From assembly GCA_963768025.1 (NCBI GenBank), contig CAVYGM010000014.1, positions 1 through 64,000 of the forward strand: a DNA stretch of 64,000 nucleotides, read 5' to 3'. The DNA is from CAVYGM01 sp963768025 (GTDB taxonomy: Bacteria; Bacteroidota; Bacteroidia; Cytophagales; Spirosomataceae). Shown in pieces: positions 18,560-27,479 of this stretch; the stretch's first letter is position 1, and every line of letters starts with the position of its first letter. The translations under genes were made by a program, and so were the position numbers. A model generated the notes under the pieces. The model saw nothing but the letters and a program-made list of their open reading frames with translations. It ran no database searches and was not told where the DNA came from.

Positions 18560-21500
18560 ATGCCCAGCACCCTGCGCCGTCCCGTTGTCTTATCGTATTT
18601 TTCCCAAAACGAGGAGAAAGAGTACCTCCAATTTCTGGAAGGTGAATACGATTCCATTGCCAAAGCCTGGGAGCAGTACCAAAGTCAGGCGGGGGCGGCC
18701 CGGTACTTTGAAGTGTTCTTTCCGGCCCGGGGTAGCGCCGACGGCATAAAGGTGGCGGAGGACATCCGCGATTACAAAAACCGCATCATCCTCTTTCATT
18801 TTAGCGGACACGCCGGGAGCAGGCAATTGCTTTTTAAGGACGGAGGGGCCCAGGCGACCGGGCTCGCCGGGCTGCTGGGCGCGGCTCCCAACCTCAAACT
18901 CGTGGTGCTGAACGGCTGCGCTACCCACGACCAGGTAAAGCTGCTTTTTGAGAATAAGGTCAAAATCGTGGTTGCCACCAAAGGGAAGGTCAGGGATGGC
19001 ATCGCCCGGAACTTTGCCGATACTTTTTACCGGGCCCTCAGCGACCGGGCTTTCACCATCCGGGGAGCCTTCGAGCACGCTCTAAACGAACTGAAAAGAA
19101 AATATACTTCGTTGGAGGATGTTTCTACCGAAGCCCATCATCTGGCGGGAGCTGGATACCGGCTCCGAAGACGACCGCGACCGCTGGGAGTTGCACGTCA
19201 CGGAAGAAGGTGAAGGGTTGATTGACAACCCCAACTGGTGGCAAATTGGTGACCTACCTTCCGCCTTCACTACCCCCGCTACCCTCCTCAGCCCGAAGGG
19301 CGTAAACGACCCCAACGTCTTCATCGGCCGGGAGGACGAACTGGAAAGCATCCGGAAGCGGCTGGTAAAGGGCGGTAAGCTGATGCTCATCAACGCCGAG
19401 GGCGGCATCGGCAAAACCACCCTCGCGGCCCGCTACTGGAACGAAAGCCTGTACGAGTACAAGTACAACGCCTGGCTGTTTTGCGAAAAGGGCATCCTGA
19501 ATGCCCTCAAAGAACTAGCTCCCGAACTAAACGTGGATTTGACCGGCCTGGACGAAGCCCAGCAGTTGGCCGCCCTGCAACACGCCCTCAAAAAGGTACA
19601 CGACGATTTTCTGCTGGTGCTCGACAACGCCAATGACGCCGACGACATCCGGCTGTTCCGGCGGGAGTTTGCGGGCTTTCACTGGCACGTCCTCATCACG
19701 AGCCGCTGCCAGGGAGTACTGGAAAAGGAGCAGGAGTTGCCCATCACGCACCTGCCGCCGCCGTTGGCTAAGGAGCTTTTTACAAAGTATTACCAAGAGA
19801 ATAGCCCCGACTTCGACGCCCTGCTCGACCGCCTGCTGGAAGCCATAGGCTACCACACGCTGCTGGTGGAGCTTTTTGCCAAAAATCTAAAAGAAGCCTC
19901 GTAAAAGGGGCATCACCATGGCCGACTTTCTACAAAAACTCGAAAGCGGGGGCCTGTACCTGGGTGAGGATAGTTTCGATTCAAACCCGCTATACGGATT
20001 ATGTAAGAAAGCAGGCCGCCACCACCAATGACATTCTGGATATCCTGTACGACTTCTCGACCCTGAGCCTACCCGAGGACCAACGTTACCTGCTGGTGAA
20101 CCTCGCCCTGCTACCGGCAGAGAGCTATACCTCCTATTTTTGATTGATTTGCTGGCTCCGAAAGATAAGGAGCCTTGTCTACGACACCATAGAAAAGCCT
20201 CTACCAGAAAGGCTGGCTGAGTGGCGCAGAACAAACCTACCGACTCAGCCCCGTGGTGCAGGAATTGGTATTGAAAAAGAACCAGGCAACCCTCCCCGCC
20301 GATGCCGACAGCCCTGCTGAGCCGCCTGGCTGAGAAAATGGAGAATGACGGAGCTAATTTTACGCACCTTTCCCTACCCGAAGCCGCTCCCCTCGCCCGA
20401 CTGGCGAGTACGATTACCCAACACCTGCTACCCACCCCTACCTACGAACTGGCTCTCCTCAACTTCAACGCCGGTATCTACTTTGAAAATACGGGGGATG
20501 TGGTACAGGCGAAACAGGCATTTGAAAAGTATGGCGAAATCAGTGCGAGCAATTGGTCATATTGAAGTGTTGCAGTTTCCTATGAAAGACTCGGGGACAT
20601 CTACGAGGCCACCGGGGACTGGAAGAACGCCCTGGAAAATTATCAGGAATGCAATACGATTTGCCTTAGAAATCTACCAAAGCAGCCCCGAGAACCTGTC
20701 CTACAAAAACGGGCTGGCCATTTCCTATCGGAATACTCGGGGACATCTACGAGGCGACCGGCGACTGGAAGAACGCCCTGGAAAATTATCAGGAAGAATT
20801 CGGAATTACGAAGGAGATCTACCAAAGCAGTCCCGAGAACCTGAACTACAAAAACGGGCTGGCCATTTCCTATGAAAAACTCGGGGGCATCTACGAGGCC
20901 ACCGGAGACTGGAAGAACGCCCTGGAAAATTATCAGGAATACAATCCGGATTAGCATAGAAATCTACCAAAGCAGCCCCGAGAACCTGTCCTACAAGAAC
21001 GGCCTGGCCATTTCCTATGCAAAACTCGGGGGCATCTACGAGGCCACCGGAGACTTCAAGAACGCCCTGGAAAATTATCAGGAATACAATCGGATCAGCT
21101 TAGAGATCTACCAAAGCAGCCCCGAGAACCTGTCCTACAAGAACGGCCTGGCCATTTCCTATGAAAAACTCGGGGGCATCTACGAGGCCACCGGGGACTG
21201 GAAGAACGCCCTGGAAAATTATCAGGAAAGAAACCGGATAGCATAGAGATCTACCAAAGCAGCCCCGAGAACCTCTCCTACAAGAACGGGCTGGCCATTT
21301 CCTATGAAAAACTCGGGGGCATCTACGAGGCCACCGGAGACTTGAAGAACGCCCTGGAAAATTATCAGGAAAGAAATCGGATCAGCTTAGAGATCTACCA
21401 AAGCAGCCCCGAGAACCTGAACTACAAGAACGGTCTGGCCATTTCCTATGAAAAACTCGGGGCTGTATTATTTAGAAAAAAAAGAGGATGAAAAAGCTTT

Positions 21501-21804
21501 GCAACGATTTTGAGAAAAGTCGTGAACATTCCATTGACCTATGGAAATCAACCCAGGGTAGGATCATCCTTTTTGCCTCATGTATTCGCTTACGATTCGC
21601 TGAAAGTTTCGGACATTCTGAAAGAAATGATTCTAAATGGGAATAGTCAAAGAAGCAGATATTGCCTCCAAGAAAGAACGTATCAAAGCTAATGCGCCGG
21701 GAAGGCTACGAGCCCTTAGACCCCTGGCGGAGGCAGGAGCACTACAAGAAGAACAGAAACAATTTTTCAGCAAACTCGCCGACGAAACCTGGTACGACTT
21801 TTAA
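18560..21804 (+). pseudogene. CHAT protease - NB-ARC - TPR protein (NLR-like), many frameshifts
   Basis: I start at ATG 18560 (MPSTLRRPVVLSYFSQNEEK). A CHAT caspase-like domain occupies residues 1-200, with catalytic His84 in FHFSGHAG and Cys120 in VLNGCATHD. A first frameshift near 19130 leads to ELDTGSEDDRDRWELHV. An NB-ARC/STAND NTPase follows with P-loop NAEGGIGKTTLA near 19400 and Walker B FLLVLDNAND. Further frameshifts lie near 19900, 19980, 20140, 20200 and 20560. From 20576 an array of TPR units with core LGGIYEATGDWKNALENYQE takes over, again with frame slips. The end is uncertain: the array stops near 21480, and a 55-codon frame ending KLADETWYDF at 21802 may be the true C-terminus. 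The architecture is that of sensor-activated bacterial death proteases; the family role is known, this member's trigger is not. Confidence 0.75.
20576..21480 (+). repeat. Tandem array of ~144-bp TPR-coding repeats (six full units plus a part)
   Basis: The word TTTCCTATGAAAAACTCGGG or a close variant recurs at 20576, 20721, 20866, 21011, 21155, 21298 and 21442. The spacings are 145, 145, 145, 144, 143 and 144 bp. The natural unit is 48 codons (144 bp), encoding TPR-like helices with YQSSPENLSYKNGLAISYEK and ALENYQE. Units are nearly identical at the DNA level, implying recent expansion or homogenisation. The units of 143 and 145 bp carry one-base indels that break the frame. Confidence 0.9.
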
Positions 21805-21858
21805 AATCCCCCCCATTTTTCTCACCAAAACAGGTACTCCTTTACCTACTTCTTAAAA

Positions 21859-23612
21859 TCACTCACCCGCCCGGTCCGTTCCCCAGAAATCGTTATCGTC
21901 GGGCCGCAGGAAATTATCTCCTTTGAAGTAGGGCATATAGACTTCCTGGCCCGAGAAATACGCCTGCCCGATGGGTACCACCGTAACGGGCCGGTCGGGG
22001 CGGTGGTAGGGCTTGCCGATGTAGCGCTGCCACAACTGCCGCAGGTGCGGCTCCATGGCGCGGATCTCCTCGGGGCAGTAGGCCATGGCGTAGCTAATCA
22101 CCTGCACTCCCGCCGCGTAGCTGTTGGCAAACTCCCGGGCCATCTGATCCAGATCAATGCCCGAGCAGTAGGGGCCGCCGCTAGCTTGCCCCAGATCCTC
22201 CGGGTCGTACTCGTTGATACTCACCTTCCCCATGCCCAGGTTGATGGCGTTCACCAGCAGTTTGCGGTGGTTGTCGTGGCGGTTGATGCCATCGGTGCCG
22301 TGCATGCCGTCAGCCGAGGCCGCCTGCGCCGCAAAATTAGCGTGCAGGTACCAGGCATTCTGGGCTGAGCCCGCGTCGGGATACATGTATACGGATAAAA
22401 GTTTGTTTTGGCTCCCCTCATGCACTGCCCTGGTAAAATTTTCAAAATAGCGCGTGAGCGACCGGCTGATGTACCGGGCAAAGTCCTTTCCTACTTCGTT
22501 GGCCATGATCAGGGCGCAGCCTCCCGTCCCACTCCTGGATGTCGGGCCGGGCGTACGGGCGGCCCTTGCTTTCCCGAAATTCCCGAAACCCCGCCTGAAA
22601 AACCGGCTCAAAGCCGACGATCTCGGGATGTTCCGATTGCCCCAGGCCAACCACCGGATTGGTAAACTCCTCGGCGGCGGCGGTCCCGATGGTGAGGTAG
22701 TACCCACCCTCGTAGGTACTCAGCTCGCGGGAAAGTTCACGAACGGCGGCAAATAGCTTCTGATTCACGGCACCTGACGCCAGCGACCCCATGCGCTTAT
22801 TGCCCTCTATTCCGAAGGGGCTACCCCGATGGCCCGTCATGGCCTCGCCGGCGGGGATAAACCCATCGCCTTCAAGCCGCCACGGCCAGAGGAAGACCGA
22901 TAACTTCAGGCCCCGTTCCCGGCAGTAAGCAATGACTTTCTGCAACCCGGCCCGGGTATAGGCTCCGGGCGTAGGCTCCCATTGGTACCAGCGCACGCAC
23001 AGCCGGATACCCGTAATGCCATAGCCCCAGTCGTACCGAAAGGCGTCGATCCGTTCGGGCCAGTCGGGGTGCAGGCCATTCTCAGCGGCGGGTTCGTAGC
23101 CATAGCCGGTCAGGTTCATGACCAGTTCGTAGGTATCCTTTCCCGTCAGGGGCCTGGCCGGAATTGGACGTTCTGCCAGGCGTGTGGTAGGAGATAGCTC
23201 TCGGTGGTATAGAAAACTTCTTCTCACTCGCCCCCTCGCAGGTAGTCCCCACCAGCCTGAGCTGATACTTCCCCGGCGGTAGACTGGCGTAGGCTATCGT
23301 CAACAAACTCGACGCCGGGGTTAGACTCCCCCGTCTGAGCAGCCCGGTAGAATCCAGAATTTGAAATTCAAGGCCAAAAACATTCTTCCCGTGAAACTGG
23401 GCCAGGAGTGAGCTATCGGTGATACTGCTAATGGTGAGCAGTTCAGGGCCAAAATCGCACGGCAGCAGCCCGATCTTGGCCCTACCCAGGGTATCGGCCC
23501 TTCCGTTGGGCAGGGTATCGCGTGGCGCAACGGAAGGGTTGCTCACGGCACCAAACACATGACCGGTGAGGATGAGACAGGCGAGAACAATACGGCAAAC
23601 AAATCGGATCAT
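21859..23612 (-). CDS. Secreted glycoside-hydrolase-like TIM-barrel protein, two frameshifts
   Basis: The likely start at 23612 gives a signal peptide (MIRFVCRIVLACLILTGHVFG). About 110 residues of beta-sandwich-like sequence follow (LPPGKYQLRLVGTTCEG). A frame change near 23200 leads to a barrel domain (YELVMNLTGYGYEP, ITGIRLCVRWYQWEPTPGAY, ERGLKLSVFLWPW). A second change near 22520 leads to the C-terminal part (ALIMANEVGKDFARYISRSL, GMGKVSINEYDPED, SGIDLDQMAREFANSYAAGV). The pattern, including W-W-E-P in the barrel, resembles GH42/cellulase-clan enzymes, but I cannot place it in a numbered family. It is divergent from a sulfatase 147 bp away, so both may respond to the same glycan. Confidence 0.65.
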
Positions 23613-23758
23613 ACGGGGTGGGGCAATGGTATACTTCCTAATAAGAACGGGAAAAGAAAATTTTATTGAAAATTTCAGCAACAGATTTTCGCTCTTTTCC
23701 TCTTTTACCATCCGTACGGGCACCCGTGCCTGCTTCAAAAAACGCCTATTCCCTTCGC

Positions 23759-25510
23759 ATGAACACATTGAATCGTGGTATCCTGTGGGTTTTTCTGAGC
23801 CTGCTCCCTGGTTTGGTCCAGGCCCAGCAGCCCCCCAATGTCATCCTGATTATCACCGACGACCAGGGCTACGGCGACCTCGGCATTACGGGCAATCCGC
23901 ACGTGCGGACGCCCGTCATTGACAAACTGGCCCGCGAGAGCGTCCGCTTCAACCGCTTCTACGTCTCGCCCGTGTGCGCTCCTACGCGGTCGAGCCTCCT
24001 GACCGGGCGCTACTCCCTGCGCACCGGCGTGCGCGATACCTACAACGGCGGGGCCGCCATGGCCGCCAGCGAGGTGACCATCGCCGAGCTGCTGAAAAAG
24101 GCCAACTACACCACGGGAATCTTCGGAAAGTGGCACCTGGGCGACAACTACCCCGGCCGCCCCACCGATCAGGGCTTTGATGAATCCCTCATTCACCTAT
24201 CGGGGGGCATGGGGCAGGTGGGCGATGTCACCACCTTCTTCAAGGGAGACAGCAGCTACTTCAATCCGGTGCTTTGGCACAATGGCAAACAGCAGGCGTA
24301 TAGCGGGTACTGTTCGGATATTTTTGCGGAAAATGCGATGGATTTTATCGAGAAAAACCAGAAGTCGCCCTTCTTCTGCTACCTGGCCTTCAACGCCCCG
24401 CACACGCCTTTGCAGGTACCGGACGCCTACTACCGACGCTACAAGGACATAGATCCCGCTTCGGGATTTGAGAAAGACTCGCGTCCCTTTGTGAAGATGA
24501 ACGAGGCCAACAAGGAGGATGCCCGCAAGGTATACGCCATGGTGGAGAACATCGACGACAACCTGGGTCGACTGTTCAAAAAGCTGGATGACTTGAAGCT
24601 GACGGAAAATACCATCGTAATTTTTATGACCGACAACGGCCCGCAGCAAATCCGCTACGTGGCGGGCATGCGTGGGCGCAAGGGCAGCGTGTACCAGGGA
24701 GGCGTGCGGGTACCTTTTTACGTCAGGTACCCGGCTGGCTTTGCTGGAAATAAGGACATTGAGGTACCCGCCGCCCACATTGACGTTCTGCCCACCCTGG
24801 CGCAGCTCTGCAAAGTACCCCTGCCCACTGACCGCAAAATTGATGGCCATAGCTTGCTACCCCTTATTCAGGGCCAAAAGGTTGCCTGGGTCAACCGTCC
24901 GCTGTTTTTTTACTGGTCGCGGCGGTACCCGGAACTGTATAACAACATGGCGTACCAGAAAGGCCCCTACAAGCTGGTAGGCCACACGGATTACAACGCC
25001 GAGGTAGCACGGTTTGAGCTGTTCGATTTGGAAAAAGACCCCTACGAACAGACCAACATCGTAAACGAAAAAACGGGCGTGGCCAGCGAATTAAAAACCG
25101 AACTGGACGCCCTCTTCCGCGACCTGATCCGCTCCGAAAACCTGATACACCCGCCCCTCATCCACCTGGGCACCACGCACGAAAACCCGGTGATTCTGAA
25201 CCGCAACGACGCCGACGGGGAGATTGGCATCTGGGCGCAGGAAGAAATCTACGGGCTGTGGAAAGTGAAGGTACTCGAAGGAAAATACACCCTACGCTTC
25301 AAGTTCATCGAACCCGTACCCGGCAACGGGCAGATGATCGTGGAAACGAAGCCCTTCATTAATCAGCTAAAAACCAGTGCTGCGCCCACCGACCTCATTG
25401 AGATGAAAGACGTATCCTTACCCGCCATGGAGGGTGAGTTGATCCCCTACTACGCCGTGGGGGCAAAGAAAATTTTTCCGTTTTGGGTGGAGGTAGAAAG
25501 GGTGAAGTAG
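23759..25510 (+). CDS. Secreted arylsulfatase family protein
   Basis: I choose ATG 23759 because it begins a normal signal peptide (MNTLNRGILWVFLSLLPGL) ending at QAQQ; the longer frame from 23666 adds a non-signal extension. The mature protein opens with NVILIITDDQGYGDLG, carrying the metal DD. The formylglycine site is CAPTRSSLLTGR, and FGKWHLGDN, DNGPQQIRY and GGVRVPFYVRYP complete the active site. A C-terminal domain of about 100 residues (from TTHENPVILNRND) is a beta-rich extension seen in some sulfatases. It hydrolyses sulfate esters in the periplasm. Together with the sulfatase at 71-1655 and the sialidase, it supports sulfated glycan use. Confidence 0.92.
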   Translation: MNTLNRGILWVFLSLLPGLVQAQQPPNVILIITDDQGYGDLGITGNPHVRTPVIDKLARESVRFNRFYVSPVCAPTRSSLLTGRYSLRTGVRDTYNGGAAMAASEVTIAELLKKANYTTGIFGKWHLGDNYPGRPTDQGFDESLIHLSGGMGQVGDVTTFFKGDSSYFNPVLWHNGKQQAYSGYCSDIFAENAMDFIEKNQKSPFFCYLAFNAPHTPLQVPDAYYRRYKDIDPASGFEKDSRPFVKMNEANKEDARKVYAMVENIDDNLGRLFKKLDDLKLTENTIVIFMTDNGPQQIRYVAGMRGRKGSVYQGGVRVPFYVRYPAGFAGNKDIEVPAAHIDVLPTLAQLCKVPLPTDRKIDGHSLLPLIQGQKVAWVNRPLFFYWSRRYPELYNNMAYQKGPYKLVGHTDYNAEVARFELFDLEKDPYEQTNIVNEKTGVASELKTELDALFRDLIRSENLIHPPLIHLGTTHENPVILNRNDADGEIGIWAQEEIYGLWKVKVLEGKYTLRFKFIEPVPGNGQMIVETKPFINQLKTSAAPTDLIEMKDVSLPAMEGELIPYYAVGAKKIFPFWVEVERVK

Positions 25511-25534
25511 CCCGGGTTTGGAAGCAATTTCCAC

Positions 25535-25572
25535 AAAAAAGTCCCCTTTGCGTGCTGCAAAGGGGACTTTTG
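25535..25572. terminator. Bidirectional rho-independent terminator
   Basis: AAAGTCCCCTTTG and its complement CAAAGGGGACTTT form a stem of about 13 bp around a short loop, with A- and T-runs on the two sides. It lies between the ends of the convergent sulfatase and tig genes and can serve both. Confidence 0.85.
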
Positions 25573-25595
25573 TATAGCTATGATGGCGAAAGGAA

Positions 25596-26984
25596 TTACT
25601 CCTCTACGTCCTCTTCTACTTCCTGCTCTACCTCGTCGTTACCGGCGCGGGCTATTTTCTCAAACTCGCTTACCTCGATGGTCTTCTCTTCGGTAACTAC
25701 TTGACTGCGAAGCACGTCGAGCACCTTCATGTCAAACACCTGATTGAACATAGACGAGTAGTTGTCCTTCTCTTTGTCCGACAGGTACCCTATTGCTACG
25801 CGGTCGATCACTTCGTCCATGCTGTTGTCGCCGCCGTACATACCAAATTGTCCGCGTACCATTTGCTTGGTGTATTCCAGAATCTCGGGGTATTCTACTT
25901 TCACGTCGAAAGTATCGGCCACCCGGTTCTTGATCAGGCTCAGTTTGAGGGATTTTTCAAAATCAGCGAACTGTTTTTCGATCTCCTCGCGGCTAAACTT
26001 ACCCTCGTTGGAACGTTCCAGCCAATTTTTCAGAAAATCCTCGGGTACCTCAATTGCAATTGAATCCAGCAAGGTCTTTTCAATATCACGACGTAGCAGC
26101 GCTTCCGATTCACGAGCATAGTTTTCACTGATAATGACTGCTACCTGCTCCCGGAATTGCTCTTCCGATTCGGCCTTTCCTGGGCCCAGTACCTTGTCAA
26201 AAAGCTCCTGATTAAGTTCTGCGGGCACCGAACGGGTAATGTCTTCTACTACGAGGGTAAACTCGCCGGATAATTCACTAACGTCCTCCTTCTTCTTACC
26301 GGTTACGTGAGCGATCGCCGCTTCGTCTTCGAAGGTACCCTGAATATCAAATACGATTTCGTCTTCTTTCTTTGCACCTACAAACTTAGAGCGTTCGCCC
26401 TCTTTCACCCGCTTAGTCGGGATGGCCGTTTTGGTCGTAAACTCCGTAGCTTCCTGCTTCAATTCTCCGTAGAGCATATCGCCCTCTTCGGAAACCTCCG
26501 GATGGGTAGAATCGGTAAAACGTTCGCGCAGGTTCGTGATGGAAGTCTCTACTTCCTTCTCGTCTACGTTGATGGTATAATGGGGAACGGCGGGAATATC
26601 CGAAAAATTTACTTCAAAATCAGTAGCCATTCCCAGGTCGTACACAAACTCAAACTCGCTTTGCGTATCCCAATCTATGGCATCGGCTTTGTCGCGGTTG
26701 GGAAGTGGATCGCCTACTACCGGAATCTTATTGTCCCGGATATAATCCGTAACGGCGTGGCTGAGCAGGTGATTTACCTCATCTACCAGAATACTCTTGC
26801 CATACATGCGGCTGATCACATGGGAGGGTACCTTGCCGGGCCGAAATCCTTTTAGATTGGCCTTTTTGGCATAATCCTTAATCGTTTTATCTACCTTGGG
26901 CTGATAATCTTCTTTGGTCAGCATCACTTTGAGCGAAGCCGTGGTAGGCGAGCTCTTTTCTAACAGAACCTCCATAATTTTCAA
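25596..26984 (-). CDS. tig: Trigger factor (ribosome-associated chaperone, peptidyl-prolyl isomerase)
   Basis: This 462-residue protein starts MKIMEVLLEKSSPTTASLKV; the second Met (MEVLLEKSS) is also possible. The ribosome-binding signature is GFRPGKVPSHVISRMYG, the tig GFR.G..P motif. A PPIase domain with YGELKQEA follows, and then the helical C-terminal chaperone domain with FKxx-type helices and an acidic tail (EQEVEEDVEE). It binds nascent chains at the tunnel exit. The Bacteroidota version has this length and a degenerate FKBP domain. No frameshift occurs, in contrast to the relA/spoT gene downstream. A candidate promoter element TTTCTTTGC lies near 27090. Confidence 0.95.
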   Translation of the reverse strand: MKIMEVLLEKSSPTTASLKVMLTKEDYQPKVDKTIKDYAKKANLKGFRPGKVPSHVISRMYGKSILVDEVNHLLSHAVTDYIRDNKIPVVGDPLPNRDKADAIDWDTQSEFEFVYDLGMATDFEVNFSDIPAVPHYTINVDEKEVETSITNLRERFTDSTHPEVSEEGDMLYGELKQEATEFTTKTAIPTKRVKEGERSKFVGAKKEDEIVFDIQGTFEDEAAIAHVTGKKKEDVSELSGEFTLVVEDITRSVPAELNQELFDKVLGPGKAESEEQFREQVAVIISENYARESEALLRRDIEKTLLDSIAIEVPEDFLKNWLERSNEGKFSREEIEKQFADFEKSLKLSLIKNRVADTFDVKVEYPEILEYTKQMVRGQFGMYGGDNSMDEVIDRVAIGYLSDKEKDNYSSMFNQVFDMKVLDVLRSQVVTEEKTIEVSEFEKIARAGNDEVEQEVEEDVEE

Positions 26985-27156
26985 TGAGTGAATTAGTGAT
27001 TGAGTGATTGAGTGAATAGTCGGGTGAGCAAGCCTACTGAGGTACGCCCATACGTAATGTGATTGTTCTGAATGACAGAATTGAGTAATACATTGAAGGC
27101 AAAGAAACTAATTCATCAACCTCCAATCATTCTATCAATTCTCATCATTCTTAACA

Positions 27157-27194
27157 TTAAAAAAAGCCCTCAAAACAGCGAGTCCTGAGGGCTT
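27157..27194 (-). terminator. Terminator of the tRNA-Leu gene
   Basis: On the minus strand AAGCCCTCA pairs with TGAGGGCTT around a 13-base loop and is followed by a run of seven T. It lies 17 bp beyond the 3' end of the tRNA. Confidence 0.85.
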
Positions 27195-27210
27195 CTCCCT
27201 TTTTTGATCG

Positions 27211-27292
27211 TACGGGCGGAGGGACTCGAACCCCCACGCCTTGCGGCACCAGATCCTAAGTCTGGCACGTCTACCAATTTCGCCACGCCCGC
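27211..27292 (-). tRNA. tRNA-Leu (anticodon UAG)
   Basis: The minus strand reads GCGGGCGTGGCGAAATTGG at its 5' end. An anticodon stem CCAGA/TCTGG encloses the loop CTTAGGA, so the anticodon is TAG. The extended variable arm (GCCGCAAGGC) is class II, and the T-loop is TTCGAGT. The acceptor stem GCGGGCG pairs with CGCCCGT, leaving G1 opposite U72, with A73 next. The CCA end is not encoded. A TACCTTTGC promoter lies 45 bp upstream and a terminator follows. Confidence 0.93.
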
Positions 27293-27336
27293 ATGTTGCT
27301 TCTACTATTTTTTTAGGAATAGTTGATTTTGGGAGT

Positions 27337-27345
27337 GCAAAGGTA
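27337..27345 (-). promoter_or_regulatory. Bacteroidota-type -7 promoter element of tRNA-Leu
   Basis: The minus strand reads TACCTTTGC, an exact TAnnTTTG match to the Bacteroidota housekeeping promoter. A TTTTG sequence upstream could be the -33 box, though the spacing is shorter than usual. The position, about 45 bp from the tRNA 5' end, fits. Confidence 0.65.
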
Positions 27346-27479
27346 CAATAATATATTTCAAAATGTTCCTAATTTTATTTTGAAGAAATATAGTTTAAAA
27401 AAGTATTGTTGATAATCAGAGCGTAATAAATTAACTTGGTATAGAGTTAACCTGCAAAGATGAATGAAGTAATGACACA

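Noticed and set aside
20576..21480. CRISPR array
   Set aside because: The repeats are 144 bp, contiguous, without spacers, and encode TPR helices.
26985..27030. Short direct repeats of the type GTGATTGAGTGA upstream of tig
   Set aside because: Only two or three imperfect copies of about 8 bp; common low-complexity sequence with no further sign of function.
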